64,000 nt of DNA from Chryseobacterium sp. JV274 (GTDB lineage Bacteria; Bacteroidota; Bacteroidia; Flavobacteriales; Weeksellaceae). The position numbers and the translations under genes are program-made. Shown piece after piece: positions 62,581-64,000 of this stretch (its first letter is position 1; every line of letters starts with the position of its first letter). Under the pieces are notes generated by a model. The model saw nothing but the letters and a program-made list of their open reading frames with translations, was not told where the DNA came from and ran no database searches. The stretch is taken from contig NZ_LR824569.1 of assembly GCF_903969135.1 (NCBI RefSeq), positions 2,294,001 to 2,358,000 on the forward strand, written 5' to 3'.

Positions 62581-64000
62581 ATGAACCCAACCATGATTCA
62601 GTTTTTCCACTGGTATTCTGAAGGAGACGGAAAATTGTGGAAAGAAGCCGAAAAACAGGCCAGATACTTAGCAAAACTTGGAATTACTTCTGTATGGTTT
62701 CCTCCAGCCTATAAAGGAACAAATGGCGGTTATTCTACCGGATATGATGCGTATGATCTCTATGACCTCGGAGAATTTGACCAGAAGGGAACCATACCTA
62801 CAAAATATGGTATTAAAAACGATTATACAAAAGCCATTAAAACCCTAAAGAAACAAAATATACAAGTGATTGTAGATATTGTTCTGGGACACAAAGCCGG
62901 AGGTGATGAACTGGAAAAATTCAAAGTGGTAAAAGTAGATGAGGAAAACAGAGAAAAAGTAATTTCTGATATTATTGAAATCGAGTCTTATACCAAATTC
63001 ACCTTTCCCGGAAGAGGAAAAAAATATTCTGATTTTGAATGGAATTTCACCTGTTTCAGCGGTGTAGATTACGCAGAAGGTATGGAATCCCACATTTATA
63101 AAATACAGTCTGAATATGGAAATGATTGGGAGGAAATGATTCACGACGAAAAAGGAAATTACGACTACCTGATGTACAATGATATTGAACACCGGAATCC
63201 TTTTGTACGGGAAGAACTCAATCGCTGGGCAAAGTGGTATTTTGATCAGACTGATTTTGATGGAGTCAGACTGGATGCTTTGAAGCATATTTCGTTCGAT
63301 TTTTATAAAGAATGGCTCACAATGCTTCGTTCCAATTCCGGAAAAAATATCTTCGCTGTAGGAGAATACTGGGCTCCCGGATATCTTCATCTGCTTCAAA
63401 AGTATATTGAGGTGACGGAAGGCTGTATGAGTCTTTTTGACAGCTCTCTTCAAAATAATTTTCATAATGCTTCAAAAGAAGGAAGTTCTTATGACCTCCG
63501 AAGAATTTTTGATGAAACTCTTACTCAGGCAGATCCTATGCATGCTGTAAGTTTAGTGGCCAATCATGATACCCAGCCGCTCCAGGACCTTGAAGCTCCC
63601 GTAGAATCCTGGTTTAAACCTCTTGCTTATGCTTTAATCTTATTGAGAAAAGATGGATATCCATGCGTTTTTTATCCTGATTTGTATGGCGCCCATTATG
63701 TGGATAAAGATCGCGGAGGTCATGATCAGGAGATATTTATGCCTAAAGTAGATGGAATAGAAGAGTTATTAAAAGCCAGAAAAGAGCATGCTTATGGAGA
63801 CCAGAAGGATTATTTTGAGGATGCTAATTGTCTTGGATGGGTTCGTACGGGTGATGATGAACATTCAGGTTGTGCTGTAGTATTAAGCAATAAGGATGCT
63901 TACAACAAGCCTATGGAAGTGGGACAGCTTTACACTGGTAAAAAATTTAAAGATCTTTTGAAACGATTCAAAGAAAAAGTAACCATTGATGAAAACGGAT
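62581..64000 (+). CDS. Cytoplasmic alpha-amylase (GH13), cut by window edge
   Basis: This gene is open for 473 codons and continues past the right edge. It starts MNPTMIQFFHWYSEGDGKLW with no signal peptide. GH13 regions are visible: VIVDIVLGHKAGG (region I), DGVRLDALKHI with nucleophile Asp (region II), AVGEYW with acid Glu (region III) and LVANHDTQP (region IV). This is the GH13 subfamily 5-like bacterial amylase that cleaves alpha-1,4-glucans. The end is not seen. Confidence 0.92.
   Translation, partial: MNPTMIQFFHWYSEGDGKLWKEAEKQARYLAKLGITSVWFPPAYKGTNGGYSTGYDAYDLYDLGEFDQKGTIPTKYGIKNDYTKAIKTLKKQNIQVIVDIVLGHKAGGDELEKFKVVKVDEENREKVISDIIEIESYTKFTFPGRGKKYSDFEWNFTCFSGVDYAEGMESHIYKIQSEYGNDWEEMIHDEKGNYDYLMYNDIEHRNPFVREELNRWAKWYFDQTDFDGVRLDALKHISFDFYKEWLTMLRSNSGKNIFAVGEYWAPGYLHLLQKYIEVTEGCMSLFDSSLQNNFHNASKEGSSYDLRRIFDETLTQADPMHAVSLVANHDTQPLQDLEAPVESWFKPLAYALILLRKDGYPCVFYPDLYGAHYVDKDRGGHDQEIFMPKVDGIEELLKARKEHAYGDQKDYFEDANCLGWVRTGDDEHSGCAVVLSNKDAYNKPMEVGQLYTGKKFKDLLKRFKEKVTIDENG

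Overview
The window looks like a chromosome segment of a Bacteroidota species, most likely a Chryseobacterium-type member of the Flavobacteriia (Weeksellaceae). The DNA is AT-rich. Promoters show TAnnTTTG -7 elements rather than strong Shine-Dalgarno signals. Secreted proteins carry type IX secretion (T9SS) C-terminal sorting domains. Lineage-typical families are present (DUF2490, DUF4919, LytTR/LytS pairs, HupE/UreJ, M1 peptidase, outer membrane beta-barrel proteins, GG-leader 'LSRDAQK.INGG' peptides). The assignment rests on reading the sequence, not on a database search.

Layout. 1-7 kb: secreted S8 peptidase (cut by the window edge), HupE-like membrane protein, secreted M1 peptidase and a secreted hypothetical protein. 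7.0-7.7 kb: two tandem genes for tiny Cys-rich double-glycine peptides, each with its own promoter, conserved 5' hairpin and terminator. 7.7-13.7 kb: LytTR response regulator and LytS-type kinase, then on the opposite strand DUF2490, CitMHS carboxylate transporter, SDF-type dicarboxylate symporter and TerC. 13.8-16.2 kb: groES and groEL, split by an inserted four-helix-bundle gene.

16.2-23.4 kb is an accessory island at the 3' end of groEL. A 57-nt copy of the groEL tail plus its terminator recurs 1 kb downstream and brackets an HNH-nuclease-like gene. Then follow a three-gene unit (two small proteins with a CPxCGK tail around a four-helix membrane protein), a long inverted repeat, a SLATT-like 2TM protein, another membrane protein, a PD-(D/E)xK-like protein, a family of unknown function, and an operon of HTH regulator, ADP-ribosyltransferase-like protein and small partner. 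The HTH promoter is duplicated downstream with the start codon mutated. The content resembles a defence or toxin island, with several parts I cannot assign to a described system.

23.5-41.5 kb is a long run of mostly plus-strand, lineage-specific secreted proteins and lipoproteins with some recognisable enzymes: HxlR regulator and RibD-like reductase, Kelch protein, ecotin-like inhibitor, two class C serine hydrolases, SMI1/KNR4, DUF2461, phosphodiester glycosidase, VOC protein, CHMI-type tautomerase and DinB-fold protein. One gene is frameshifted. At 41.47-41.84 kb a non-coding AT-rich region carries six perfect DnaA boxes (TTATCCACA) and is a strong candidate for oriC.

42-64 kb is mostly ordinary chromosome: a beta-propeller-like protein, DUF2200, FMN riboswitch and ribB, T9SS-exported protein, TonB-plug outer membrane protein, KgtP-like MFS permease, an ECF sigma operon with its own candidate promoter, ABC exporter, truA, lpxK, purine nucleoside phosphorylase, thioredoxin-like protein, dinB polymerase IV and a GH13 amylase cut by the right edge.
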